Assembly (NCBI GenBank): GCA_949743955.1
Contig: CATJVQ010000047.1
Location: 1-64,000 of the forward strand
From: an uncultured Oscillospiraceae bacterium
Lineage (GTDB): Bacteria; Bacillota; Clostridia; Oscillospirales; Ruminococcaceae
Length of the DNA stretch: 64,000 bases
Reading direction: 5' to 3'
Under the pieces are notes generated by a model. It was not told the origin of the DNA. It did no database searches and saw only the letters and a program-made list of their open reading frames with translations. The position numbers and the translations under genes were made by a program. Shown piece after piece: positions 50,793-59,061 of this stretch; position 1 is the first letter of the stretch; each line of letters starts with the position of its first letter.

Positions 50793-51515
50793 ATGGAAAA
50801 CATTTATGATGACGCTGCGTTTTTCGAAGCATATGCCGGCATGCCGAGGAGCAGGGAGGGGCTGGATGCTGCGGGAGAATGGCACCGGCTCCGGGCGCTG
50901 TTCCCGGATGTACGGGGGAAGCGGGTGCTGGATCTGGGCTGCGGATACGGATGGCACTGCCGGTACGCCGCGGAACAGGGAGCGTCCGGCGTTCTGGGGC
51001 TGGATGGCAGCGAAAAGATGATATCCAAAGCGAAAGCGGAAACATCGGGCGGAGAAATACGGTACGAGGTGTGCCCGCTGGAGGAATATGCGTATCCGGA
51101 GGAGAGCTGGGATCTGGTGATTTCGAATCTCGTGCTGCACTATGTGGAGGATCTGGAAAGCGTATACCGGAATGTCCGCCGGACTTTAAAAGCGGGCGGA
51201 TGCTTCCTCTTCAATATCGAACATCCCGTCTTTACGGCGGGTATCCGCCAGGACTGGATTTACGATGAAAACGGGAGACCGCTGTACTGGGCGGTTGACA
51301 ACTACTATTATCCCGGGAAGCGGGAGACCCTCTTCCTCGGGCAAAGGGTAGAGAAACAGCACCATACGCTGACACAGATTTTAAATCCGCTTCCGCGCAT
51401 CGGATTCCGGCTGGAAGCCGTCGAGGAGGCCGAGCCTTCGGCGGCGATGCGGGAGAAAATGCCGGATGAGATGCGGCGCCCGATGATGCTGCTGGTCAAG
51501 GCGGTCAGGGAATGA
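50793..51515 (+). CDS. Class I SAM-dependent methyltransferase
   Basis: 240 residues from ATG 50793, preceded by GGGAGGGG (ATG 50790 is too close). SAM-site motifs are RVLDLGCGYGWHCRYAAEQGA, LGLDGSEKM, and SNLVLHYVEDLESV with GGCFLFNIEHPVF. The substrate is unknown; the YycF/UbiE-like layout is shared by many small-molecule methyltransferases. It may be co-transcribed with the two-component genes 73 bases downstream. Confidence 0.88.
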   Translation: MENIYDDAAFFEAYAGMPRSREGLDAAGEWHRLRALFPDVRGKRVLDLGCGYGWHCRYAAEQGASGVLGLDGSEKMISKAKAETSGGEIRYEVCPLEEYAYPEESWDLVISNLVLHYVEDLESVYRNVRRTLKAGGCFLFNIEHPVFTAGIRQDWIYDENGRPLYWAVDNYYYPGKRETLFLGQRVEKQHHTLTQILNPLPRIGFRLEAVEEAEPSAAMREKMPDEMRRPMMLLVKAVRE

Positions 51516-51588
51516 GCGGATATGCGGCTGTTTTTAACCTGGTTTAAGGCGGATAGAGTATCCTGAGAGAGAAAGGAGGGCGGGCAGG

Positions 51589-52260
51589 ATGAGGCTTCTG
51601 CTTGCGGAGGACGACCGATCCCTTTCCCGTGCGGTAGCGGCGCTTCTGGAGCGCGCCGGCTTTTCCGCCGACGCCGTGTACGACGGTCAGGAGGCGCTGG
51701 ACTATCTGGAGGGCGGCCAGTACGACGGCGCGGTTCTTGACATTATGATGCCGAAAATGGATGGGCTGAGTGTCCTGCGAAAACTGCGGGAGGCGGGCAG
51801 CCCTATCCCGGTGCTGCTCTTAACAGCAAAGAGCGAGGTGGAGGACAAGGTCCTCGGGCTGGACAGCGGCGCGAACGATTATCTGACCAAGCCCTTCCAT
51901 CCGAAGGAGCTCATCGCGCGCGTGCGGGCCATGACCCGCCTGCATACGGAGGCGGGAAACGAGGTGCGCGCGGGAAACCTGACGCTCAACGAGGCGGAAT
52001 TTACACTGTCATCCCCGTCGGGGAGCTTCCGCCTGACAGGCAAGGAGTTCCAGATGATGCAGATCTTTATGCGCAACCCGCACCATCTCTTTTCCGCCGA
52101 ACGCTTCATGGAGAAAATCTGGGGGTATGACGCCGCGGCCGAAATCAACGTTGTCTGGGTTTACATCTCCTACCTGCGCAAGAAGCTCGCCGCGCTGCGG
52201 GCGGATGTCCAGATCAAAGCGGTGCGGGGCGTGGGGTATTCCCTTGAGGAGCGCGCATGA
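51589..52260 (+). CDS. OmpR-family response regulator
   Basis: 223 residues. Acidic pocket LAEDDRSLS, phosphorylated Asp in YDGAVLDIMMPKMDGL, Thr in LLLTAKSE, Lys in NDYLTKPFHPKE, and a winged helix with NVVWVYISYLRKKL and KAVRGVGYSLEE. AGGAGG precedes the ATG. It overlaps its kinase by 4 bases (ATGA). Signal and targets are unknown. Confidence 0.95.
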   Translation: MRLLLAEDDRSLSRAVAALLERAGFSADAVYDGQEALDYLEGGQYDGAVLDIMMPKMDGLSVLRKLREAGSPIPVLLLTAKSEVEDKVLGLDSGANDYLTKPFHPKELIARVRAMTRLHTEAGNEVRAGNLTLNEAEFTLSSPSGSFRLTGKEFQMMQIFMRNPHHLFSAERFMEKIWGYDAAAEINVVWVYISYLRKKLAALRADVQIKAVRGVGYSLEERA

Positions 52261-53549
52261 TTAGGAAGCTGCGCGTTCAGCTCATCCTTGCTGCGATGGC
52301 GTCGCTCTTCGCGGTGCTGGCGGTGATCATCGGGGCTGTCCATGTCCTGAGCTACCGGAAGGTTCTCACCGATGCGGACACTGTGCTCGCTGTCCTCATG
52401 GAAAACGGCGGGCATTTCCCGCGGCCCGACCGGTTCGGAAAGGCCCCGCCGCCCCGGTTCGCATCCCCGGAAATCCCTTACGAGTCCCGCTACTTCTTCG
52501 TCCTTCTGTCCGCGGACGGATCCCCTGTCCTGGCGGATACGGGGAAAATCGCCGCTGTCAGCAAGGAAACCGCTATGGACTATGCGCGCGCTGTCTGGGA
52601 AAAGGGGAGGGAAAAGGGCTTTGTCGGGGATTACCGGTACAGTGTAAAGGAAGCGGACAGCGGGGTGCGTGTCGTTTTTCTGGACTGCGGACGCACGCTC
52701 TCTTCTTTCCGCTCGAACCTGTGGACGAGCCTGCTCGTTTCGCTCCTTGGATTTCTGGCCGTGCTGGTACTGATGATTTGCATCTCATCCCGCGCGGTGA
52801 GGCCGGTGGCGGAGAGCTACGCCAAACAGAAGCGCTTTATCACCGATGCCGGGCACGAGCTCAAGACACCGCTGACCGTCATCGGCGCGGACGCGGAGCT
52901 CTTAGAGATGGATCTGGGGGAAAACGAGTGGCTCCGGGATATCCGGCGGCAGGTGGAGCGGCTGACAGAGCTGACCCGGGATCTCATCGACCTCTCCCGC
53001 ATGGACGAGGAGCAGCCGCCCCTCCAGCGCCTGGACTTCCCCCTCTCGGACATGGTCTCCGAGACGGCACAGTCCTATTCGGCGCTCGCCCGCACGCAGA
53101 ACAGGACCTTTTTGGCAGAGGTGCAGGAGAATCTTTCGCTGCGCGGGGATGAGAAGCGCCTGCGCCAGATGCTGACCATCCTTTTAGACAACGCGCTCAA
53201 ATACTCCCCGGAGGGCGGGGACATCGCCATGACGCTGGAGAGGCGGGGGCGCTTCATACGCCTGCGGGTATGGAACACAACGGACATGCCCCTGCCCGAG
53301 GATCTCTCCCGCCTGTTCGAGCGCTTTTACCGCGCCGACGCTTCCCGTTCCACCCGCGGCTACGGCATCGGCCTGTCGATTGCGAAAGCGATCGTCCAGG
53401 CGCATAATGGAAGAATTTCCATTTGTGCTGCTCATGGCGGAAAAAATTCCGCCTGTGCTGCTCACAATGGAAAAGTATCCGCGAAAGCGGCGGGAAGAGG
53501 AGAAACGGAAAAAAACGTCCTGTCTGTCGACGTGCTTCTCCCCGGATGA
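52257..53549 (+). CDS. Sensor histidine kinase with C-terminal repeat insert
   Basis: 430 residues. Two membrane helices (about 10-32 and 155-178) flank a short sensor domain. There is no clear HAMP. H box FITDAGHELKTPLTVIG, N box LLDNALKYSPEGG, and G boxes NTTDMPLPEDLSRLFERFY and RGYGIGLSIAKAIV are intact. Just after the last catalytic helix, residues 382-411 form three 10-residue repeats (AHNGRISICA, AHGGKNSACA, AHNGKVSAKA), where kinases usually have a single AH-x-G-x-I-x-A strand. The final strand VLSVDVLLPG is preserved. Confidence 0.92.
   Translation: MIRKLRVQLILAAMASLFAVLAVIIGAVHVLSYRKVLTDADTVLAVLMENGGHFPRPDRFGKAPPPRFASPEIPYESRYFFVLLSADGSPVLADTGKIAAVSKETAMDYARAVWEKGREKGFVGDYRYSVKEADSGVRVVFLDCGRTLSSFRSNLWTSLLVSLLGFLAVLVLMICISSRAVRPVAESYAKQKRFITDAGHELKTPLTVIGADAELLEMDLGENEWLRDIRRQVERLTELTRDLIDLSRMDEEQPPLQRLDFPLSDMVSETAQSYSALARTQNRTFLAEVQENLSLRGDEKRLRQMLTILLDNALKYSPEGGDIAMTLERRGRFIRLRVWNTTDMPLPEDLSRLFERFYRADASRSTRGYGIGLSIAKAIVQAHNGRISICAAHGGKNSACAAHNGKVSAKAAGRGETEKNVLSVDVLLPG
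53400..53489 (+). repeat. Three tandem 30-bp units inside the kinase gene
   Basis: Units 53400-53429, 53430-53459 and 53460-53489 each encode A-H-(N/G)-G-(R/K)-x-S-x-(C/K)-A in frame. Unit 2 also contains a perfect GGCGGAA/TTCCGCC inverted repeat. Confidence 0.8.
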
Positions 53550-53550
53550 C

Positions 53551-53579
53551 TTGCGCTCTCCGGGTGCGAGTGGTACAAT
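53551..53579 (+). promoter_or_regulatory. Promoter of pncB
   Basis: TTGCGC (53551-53556), 17 bases, TACAAT (53574-53579). Confidence 0.55.
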
Positions 53580-53589
53580 ACACGGTGGA

Positions 53590-53618
53590 ACGGATCTCTG
53601 ATAAAAACAGAGATCCGT
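53590..53618 (+). repeat. 11-bp leader hairpin before pncB
   Basis: ACGGATCTCTG (53590-53600) pairs with CAGAGATCCGT (53608-53618), loop 7, beginning about ten bases after the promoter. Without a T-run it may be a 5' leader stem or operator, or a terminator for the kinase operon. Confidence 0.55.
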
Positions 53619-53692
53619 ATGAAGCCGGTTTTCCGGTGGAATATATAATATAGAAGACAGAGAAAACTGCCAGAAGAGAGGAATGACAGACA

Positions 53693-55165
53693 ATGGGTCT
53701 GGATCTGAAACTGGGAAGAAACCTGACCATGCTGACCGATTTTTATGAACTGACAATGGCCAACGGCTACCTGCAGAGTGGGATGCAGGATACGGTAGCG
53801 GTGTTTGACATGTTCTTCCGCAAAATCCCCGACGGCGGCGGCTTCGCCCTCTTTGCGGGGCTCGAGCAGCTCATCGAATACCTGCGGAATTTGTCCTTCT
53901 CCGAGAAGGATATCGAATACCTGCGCTCGAAGAAGTGCTTCTCGGAGGCGTTCCTCTCCTACCTGCGCTCGTTCCATTTCTCCTGCGACGTGTGGGCCAT
54001 GAAGGAGGGCACGCCCATCTTTCCGGGGGAGCCGATTGTCATCGTGCGCGGGCCGGTCATGCAGGCGCAGTTTGTTGAGACGATGGTGCTCCTCACGATT
54101 AACCATCAGTCCCTGATTGCGACAAAATCGAACCGTGTCTGCCGGGCGGCGGACGGGCGCGCCGTGTCGGAATTCGGATCCCGCCGGGCCCAGAGCTTCG
54201 ACGCCGCGGTCCTCGGCGCGCGCGCGGCCTACATCGGCGGCTGCGCCGCGACGGCGTGCACCATCTCCGACCGCGACTACGCTATCCCCGCCACGGGCAC
54301 CATGGCGCACTCGTGGGTGCAGATGTTCGACAGTGAATACGAGGCCTTTGCCCGCTACGCCGAGATTTATCCCGACGAATGCACCCTCCTCGTGGATACC
54401 TATAACGTCCTGCATTCCGGCATGCCCAACGCCATCCGCTGCTTTAACGAGGTCCTCGCCCCCGGCGGGCACCGGCCGAAGGGCGTGCGCATCGACTCGG
54501 GCGATATTGCCTACCTCTCTAAGCGCATGCGCCGCATGCTCGACGCGGCCGGGTATCCGGACTGCAAAATCGTCGCCTCTAACTCGCTCGATGAATATAT
54601 CATCCGCGACCTCTTCATCCAAGGGGCGAAAATCGACCTGTTCGGCGTGGGTGAAAACCTTATCACTAGCAAGTCCGATCCCGTGTTCGGCGGGGTGTAT
54701 AAGCTCGCGGCTGTCGAGCGGGACGGGAAGGAGATCCCCAAAATCAAAATCAGTGAGTCGATTGAAAAGATCACCACTCCGGGCTTCAAGTCCGTCTACC
54801 GCTTCTTCTCCAACGAGACAGGGCTGGCCGTGGCGGATCTCGTCACGCTCCACGGCGAGGTCATCGACACCACGCGCCCGGTCATGATCTTCGACCCCGT
54901 GGCGACCTGGAAGAAGAAGGTCCTGCGCGACGTGACCTGCGTGCCGCTGCTCGTCCCGGTCTTTAAGGGCGGGGAGTGTGTCTACCAGTCCCCCGCGCTT
55001 GGGGACATCCGCTCGTACTGCCTGGACAGTGTGGACCATCTTTGGGACGAGGTCAAACGCTTCGAGCATCCGCACCGGTACTATGTGGACCTGTCGCCGA
55101 AGCTCTGGAAGGTCAAGAACGAACTGCTCGAGGAGATGGATCAATACGAACAGCCGGGGAAATAG
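53693..55165 (+). CDS. pncB: Nicotinate phosphoribosyltransferase
   Basis: 490 residues. The opening LTDFYELTMANGYLQSG, the IPDGGGFALFAGLEQLI and VRGPVMQAQFVETMVLL segments, the catalytic-region SEFGSRRAQSFDAAVLGARAAYIGG, the GTMAHSWVQMF motif and GVRIDSGDIAYLSK identify the NAPRTase family. It makes nicotinate mononucleotide from nicotinate in NAD salvage. GAGGA lies 10 bases upstream. First gene of pncB-obg-mrnC-yitT. Confidence 0.95.
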   Translation: MGLDLKLGRNLTMLTDFYELTMANGYLQSGMQDTVAVFDMFFRKIPDGGGFALFAGLEQLIEYLRNLSFSEKDIEYLRSKKCFSEAFLSYLRSFHFSCDVWAMKEGTPIFPGEPIVIVRGPVMQAQFVETMVLLTINHQSLIATKSNRVCRAADGRAVSEFGSRRAQSFDAAVLGARAAYIGGCAATACTISDRDYAIPATGTMAHSWVQMFDSEYEAFARYAEIYPDECTLLVDTYNVLHSGMPNAIRCFNEVLAPGGHRPKGVRIDSGDIAYLSKRMRRMLDAAGYPDCKIVASNSLDEYIIRDLFIQGAKIDLFGVGENLITSKSDPVFGGVYKLAAVERDGKEIPKIKISESIEKITTPGFKSVYRFFSNETGLAVADLVTLHGEVIDTTRPVMIFDPVATWKKKVLRDVTCVPLLVPVFKGGECVYQSPALGDIRSYCLDSVDHLWDEVKRFEHPHRYYVDLSPKLWKVKNELLEEMDQYEQPGK

Positions 55166-55187
55166 CCCGGCTCAACGGAGGAACCTC

Positions 55188-56450
55188 ATGTTTGTAGATA
55201 CGGCAAAAATCCGCATCCGCGCCGGCAAGGGCGGCGACGGCGCGGTCTCCTTCCACCGGGAGAAGTACGTCGCCGCGGGCGGACCGGACGGCGGCGACGG
55301 CGGCCGGGGCGGGAATGTCCTGTTCCAGGCGGACTCGAACGTCAACACGCTTGCGGACTTCCGCTACAAGAAGCGGTATTTTGCGGGCGACGGCGCGCCC
55401 GGCACGGGGAAGCGCTGCTCGGGTAAGAAGGGGGAGGACCTTCTGGTGCGCGTCCCGCCCGGAACGCTTGTCAAAGAGGAATCGACAGGGCGCATCCTTG
55501 CGGATCTCAGCGACAGCGAGCCGCAGATCCTCGCGCGCGGCGGATCCGGCGGCTGGGGCAACGCCCACTTCGCCACCCCCACGCGCCAGATCCCGCGCTT
55601 CTCAAAGCCGGGGCTCGCCGGGGAGGAGTTCGTGGTGACACTCGAGCTCAAGCTCTTAGCGGACGTGGGGCTCGCGGGCTTCCCGAACGTGGGCAAGTCG
55701 ACGCTTCTCTCCCGCGTGAGCGACGCGAAGCCCAAAATTGCCAATTACCATTTCACCACCCTCACCCCGATGCTCGGCGTCGTGCGCGTGGGGGAGGGGA
55801 GCTCCTTTGTCATGGCCGACATCCCAGGGCTCATCGAGGGGGCGGCCGAGGGGGTCGGGCTCGGGCATGAGTTCCTGCGCCATATCGAGCGCTGCCGCCT
55901 GATTGTGCATATGATTGACGTTTCCGGCTGCGAGGGGCGCGACCCCATTGAGGACTTTCAGACAATCAACCGCGAGCTCGCCGGTTACGGCGACATCCTC
56001 TCGACGCTGCCGCAGATTGTGGCGGCCAATAAGTGCGACATCGCCTCCGAGGAGGACATCCGGCGCCTGCGGGACTATGTCTCCGGCGAGGGCTGCGCGT
56101 TTCATGAGATCTCCGCCGCGACGGGGCAGGGCCTTAAGGAGCTGACAGGCGCTGTCTGGCAGGCCCTCTCCACGCTGCCGCCCGTCAGGCGCTACGAACC
56201 CGAGCCCGCGCCGGCGGTCGTGCGGGACGTGCGCGCCTTCGAGGTGCGCCGGGGGGACGGGGCATATTTTGTCGACGCGCCGTGGCTTACCCAGGTGCTC
56301 GGTTCGGTGAATATGGACGATTACGAGTCCCTCCAGTACTTCCAGCGGGTGCTGCGCGAGAGCGGCATCATCGACCGGCTCGTGGAGATGGGCGTACAGG
56401 ATGGGGACACTGTGTGTGTGGAGGATTGGCAGTTTGAATACGTTTCCTGA
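55188..56450 (+). CDS. obg: Obg/CgtA GTPase
   Basis: 420 residues from ATG 55188 (GGAGG 7 bases upstream). The Gly-rich Obg fold (1-158) with GGDGAVSFHREKYV and GGPDGGDGGRGG is followed by the G domain: GFPNVGKSTL (G1), FTTLTPMLG (G2), DIPGLIEGAAEGVGLG (G3), NKCD (G4) and SAA-type G5 (ISAAT). A C-terminal OCT domain (about 335-420) is present, as in the full Firmicute form. It acts in 50S assembly and stress control, including sporulation in Bacillus. Confidence 0.96.
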   Translation: MFVDTAKIRIRAGKGGDGAVSFHREKYVAAGGPDGGDGGRGGNVLFQADSNVNTLADFRYKKRYFAGDGAPGTGKRCSGKKGEDLLVRVPPGTLVKEESTGRILADLSDSEPQILARGGSGGWGNAHFATPTRQIPRFSKPGLAGEEFVVTLELKLLADVGLAGFPNVGKSTLLSRVSDAKPKIANYHFTTLTPMLGVVRVGEGSSFVMADIPGLIEGAAEGVGLGHEFLRHIERCRLIVHMIDVSGCEGRDPIEDFQTINRELAGYGDILSTLPQIVAANKCDIASEEDIRRLRDYVSGEGCAFHEISAATGQGLKELTGAVWQALSTLPPVRRYEPEPAPAVVRDVRAFEVRRGDGAYFVDAPWLTQVLGSVNMDDYESLQYFQRVLRESGIIDRLVEMGVQDGDTVCVEDWQFEYVS

Positions 56451-56871
56451 TAACTGGAAGGAGCGCGGCGGGGAGGCTCCGTCGCGCCTGAGTCCGCTGT
56501 CGCTCGCCTTTATCGGCGACGCTGTGTTTGAAACGATGGTGCGCGAGCGAGTCCTGCTCCGCGGCAACCGCCCGGTGGGGGCGCTGCATGAGGAGACAGT
56601 CCGCTATGTGCGGGCCGAGGCGCAGTCGGCCGCGTATGACGCTGTGGAGGCTGTGCTGGGCGAGCGGGAGGCGCAGGTGCTCCGCCGGGGCCGGAACGCC
56701 TCGGGCGGAGCGCACCCGAAGCACAGTAGCGTGATGGACTACCGCCGGGCCACGGCGGTGGAGGCGCTCATCGGCTACCTTCACCTCTCGGGGGAGGCGG
56801 AGCGGCTCAGAGAAATCGTGGAAATCATCTGCCGTATCACGGAGGGGGAGGAGGCGCAGCTTGTCCCGTAA
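56434..56871 (+). CDS. mrnC: Mini-ribonuclease III (MrnC)
   Basis: 145 residues from TTG 56434, with GGAGG 9 bases upstream inside the obg end; ATG 56401 is possible but has no ribosome site. It is an RNase III catalytic domain without a dsRNA-binding domain: LSPLSLAFIGDAVFETMVRERVL holds the catalytic Glu/Asp cluster, and RRATAVEALIGYLHLSG carries the second signature (E-A-L-I-G). It matures 23S rRNA. The start overlaps obg by 17 bases. Confidence 0.92.
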   Translation: MNTFPDNWKERGGEAPSRLSPLSLAFIGDAVFETMVRERVLLRGNRPVGALHEETVRYVRAEAQSAAYDAVEAVLGEREAQVLRRGRNASGGAHPKHSSVMDYRRATAVEALIGYLHLSGEAERLREIVEIICRITEGEEAQLVP

Positions 56872-57745
56872 CATCGACTGGAAGACGCTCGCCGCCGATA
56901 CGGCGTACGACATCGCCGGTTCGCTCGTCTATGCGGTGGGGACACTGTGCTTCATTGCGCCGAACAACATCGCGCCGGGCGGAGCGTCGGGCGTGGCTAT
57001 TATGCTCCATTACCTCTTCGGCCTGCCCATCGGTATGACGACGTTTGTCATCAATGTCCCGCTCATCCTGCTCGCGCTGCGCTACCTCGGGCGTGTGTTC
57101 ACGATGAAGACACTGCGCACCATCGCTATCAACACGGTGGTGATTGACTTTGTTGTCGCCCCGTTCCTAGAGCGGACGAATCTGGTGCTTCTTGAAACGG
57201 GGGAACGCCTTCTGGGCGCTCTCTTCGGCGGGGTATGCCTCGGGCTGGGGCTGGCGGTCATCTTTCTGCGCGACTCCACCACCGGCGGCACCGACATCGC
57301 TGGGCGGCTTTTGCAGCTCCGCTGGCCCCATATCCAGATGGGGCGCGCGATGATGATCTGCGACGCGGTGGTGCTTTTTGCGTCCATCGTGGTATTCCGC
57401 TCGTTCGAGTCGGGGCTTTACGGGATGGTGGCCATCTTTGTCAACTCCCGCGTCATTGACAGCATCCTCTACGGTGTGGACAAGGGAACGATGGCGTTCA
57501 TCGTCTCCCCGCGCAGCCGCGAGATAGCCGAACGTGTCCTTCGCGAGATGGATCGCGGCGCGACGCTCTTAAAGGGTGTCGGGGCGTATTCGGGGGAGGA
57601 GAAGGAGGTCGTGCTCGCGGCGGTGCGGATAAACCAGCTCCCGCGCCTCAAGCGCCTTGTCCACGAGGAGGATCCCCGAGCGTTCATGATAGCCGCCGAA
57701 GCCGGGGAAATCCTCGGCGAGGGCTTTAAGCGGATGGATAAATAA
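56861..57745 (+). CDS. YitT family membrane protein (DUF161/DUF2179)
   Basis: 294 residues from TTG 56861, with GGAGG 8 bases upstream, overlapping mrnC by 11 bases. About six hydrophobic helices carry the family phrases FIAPNNIAPGGASGVAIML, FLRDSTTGGTDIAGRLL and DSILYGVDKGTMAFIVS. A C-terminal cytoplasmic DUF2179 ferredoxin-like domain follows (REIAERVLREMDRGATLLKG and ALLRINQLPRLK-like VRINQLPRLKRLV). Function is unknown. Confidence 0.92.
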   Translation: MSRNIDWKTLAADTAYDIAGSLVYAVGTLCFIAPNNIAPGGASGVAIMLHYLFGLPIGMTTFVINVPLILLALRYLGRVFTMKTLRTIAINTVVIDFVVAPFLERTNLVLLETGERLLGALFGGVCLGLGLAVIFLRDSTTGGTDIAGRLLQLRWPHIQMGRAMMICDAVVLFASIVVFRSFESGLYGMVAIFVNSRVIDSILYGVDKGTMAFIVSPRSREIAERVLREMDRGATLLKGVGAYSGEEKEVVLAAVRINQLPRLKRLVHEEDPRAFMIAAEAGEILGEGFKRMDK

Positions 57746-57761
57746 GACACCCGCCTTCATG

Positions 57762-57826
57762 AAAAACAGCATCGTCCGCAGGCCGGCATTTTCGCGGCGG
57801 CGGATGCTTCGGTCTGCGGACGATGC
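57762..57826 (-). terminator. Terminator of the deacetylase gene
   Basis: A perfect 13-bp stem (57769-57781 with 57814-57826) enclosing a second GC-rich hairpin; leftward it is followed by TGTTTTTC. It sits 66 bases past the stop and also lies just after yitT. Confidence 0.75.
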
Positions 57827-57892
57827 ACAATTTCATAAAGACAGGTGCTGCGGTTCCCGTTATTAAGAGTGGGCGGGATCGGTTTTAAGAGG

Positions 57893-58888
57893 TTACTCGA
57901 GGGAAGAAAACGTGTACCCCTCAGCGCGGGCCGCGTCGATAAAGCGGCCGAGGATGGCGGCGTTCGTGGAGCTCACGGAGTGTAAGAGATAGATGGCTCC
58001 GTCGTGCAGGCGGGAGATGAGCCGTTCGAGCGCTTCGCCCTCGGCGGGCTGATTCTCCGGATCCCAGTCGGCGTAGGCAAAGCTCCAGAAGACAGGGCGG
58101 CACCCTTCGGCCTGCACGAGCGCCAGCGCCTGCTCGCTGAATTTCCCCTCGGGGAAGCGGTAGAGGGTGCAGTCCGCGCCGAAGCTTTCGTGCACCATAT
58201 CGCGCAGCTCGCGCAAATCGGACTGCATCTCCGCGAGCGGGACCTCGGTGGCGTCCAGGTGGCGGTTGGAGTGGTTGCCGAGCGTGTGCCCCTCCGCCGC
58301 CATGCGCTCGATGAGATCCGGCGCGCTCTCGACATAGTGCCCGGTGAGGAAGAATGTCGCGGGCGCATCCTTTTCGCGGAGCGTGTCGAGGATGCGGGCG
58401 GTGCAGCCGTTTTCGTAGCCCTGATCAAAGGTTAAGTAAACGGTTTTTTCTCCGCCCTGTCCCGGTGCGCCGAGGAAGAGGCTGCCGTACTTCTCATACT
58501 GTGCCTGTAAGCCGACACAGGCTGTCGGGCGGTTCTTATCGTCGAACTGTGTGCCCGGCCCCCAGGTGACAGCTTCCGCAGGAAGAGCGCCGATCCCTCC
58601 AAGATCGGCGCTTCCGGTTGGGGCGGCGGGCTCGCTGCTCTCGTTTTCCGGTGCGGGGGACGAAGAGGATTCTGGTGGGACGGGATGCTCCTTATCGTCC
58701 GGCAGGATGGGGCTGGCCGCGCCCGATGATGAGGACTCGCTCCCCGAGGAAGAGGCGGACGAGCTCGAGGAGCCGGAAGACGAGCTCGAGGGCGAACCGG
58801 TGCGCGCCTTGCAGCCGCAGAGGGAAAAAATCAGGCAGGCGCACAGCAGGAGAGCGGCGCCCGCACGGCGATGGGACAGAATGTGCAT
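57893..58888 (-). CDS. PdaA-like polysaccharide deacetylase lipoprotein
   Basis: 331 residues. Lipoprotein signal with lipobox ending LCGC (Cys about 26), a Ser/Pro-rich linker of about 70 residues, then a NodB-type domain. Motifs are VYLTFDQGYENG (PdaA has TFDNGYENG; the canonical NodB is TFDDG), ATFFLTGHYVESAPDLIERM, EGHTLGNHSNRHLD with the zinc His pair, LYRFPEGKFSEQAL, and VFWSFAYADWD. PdaA removes acetyl from N-acetylmuramic acid on the way to the muramic delta-lactam of spore cortex. The one difference is Gln for the second acidic residue. Confidence 0.9.
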   Translation of the reverse strand: MHILSHRRAGAALLLCACLIFSLCGCKARTGSPSSSSSGSSSSSASSSGSESSSSGAASPILPDDKEHPVPPESSSSPAPENESSEPAAPTGSADLGGIGALPAEAVTWGPGTQFDDKNRPTACVGLQAQYEKYGSLFLGAPGQGGEKTVYLTFDQGYENGCTARILDTLREKDAPATFFLTGHYVESAPDLIERMAAEGHTLGNHSNRHLDATEVPLAEMQSDLRELRDMVHESFGADCTLYRFPEGKFSEQALALVQAEGCRPVFWSFAYADWDPENQPAEGEALERLISRLHDGAIYLLHSVSSTNAAILGRFIDAARAEGYTFSSLE

Positions 58889-59061
58889 GAAATGAACCTC
58901 CTTGCGGGAAATCCCGCGTGATATACGATATACGATTATTCTTTCAGGAGCGGGCCGGATTTATTCCTTCCTTTTCTTCCTCGTGCAGAATGAGCGGCAG
59001 GTAATCATGAGAATCGGTTTGATGGGCAAAATAAAATGAAAAACAGAGCGGGAGGATATTC

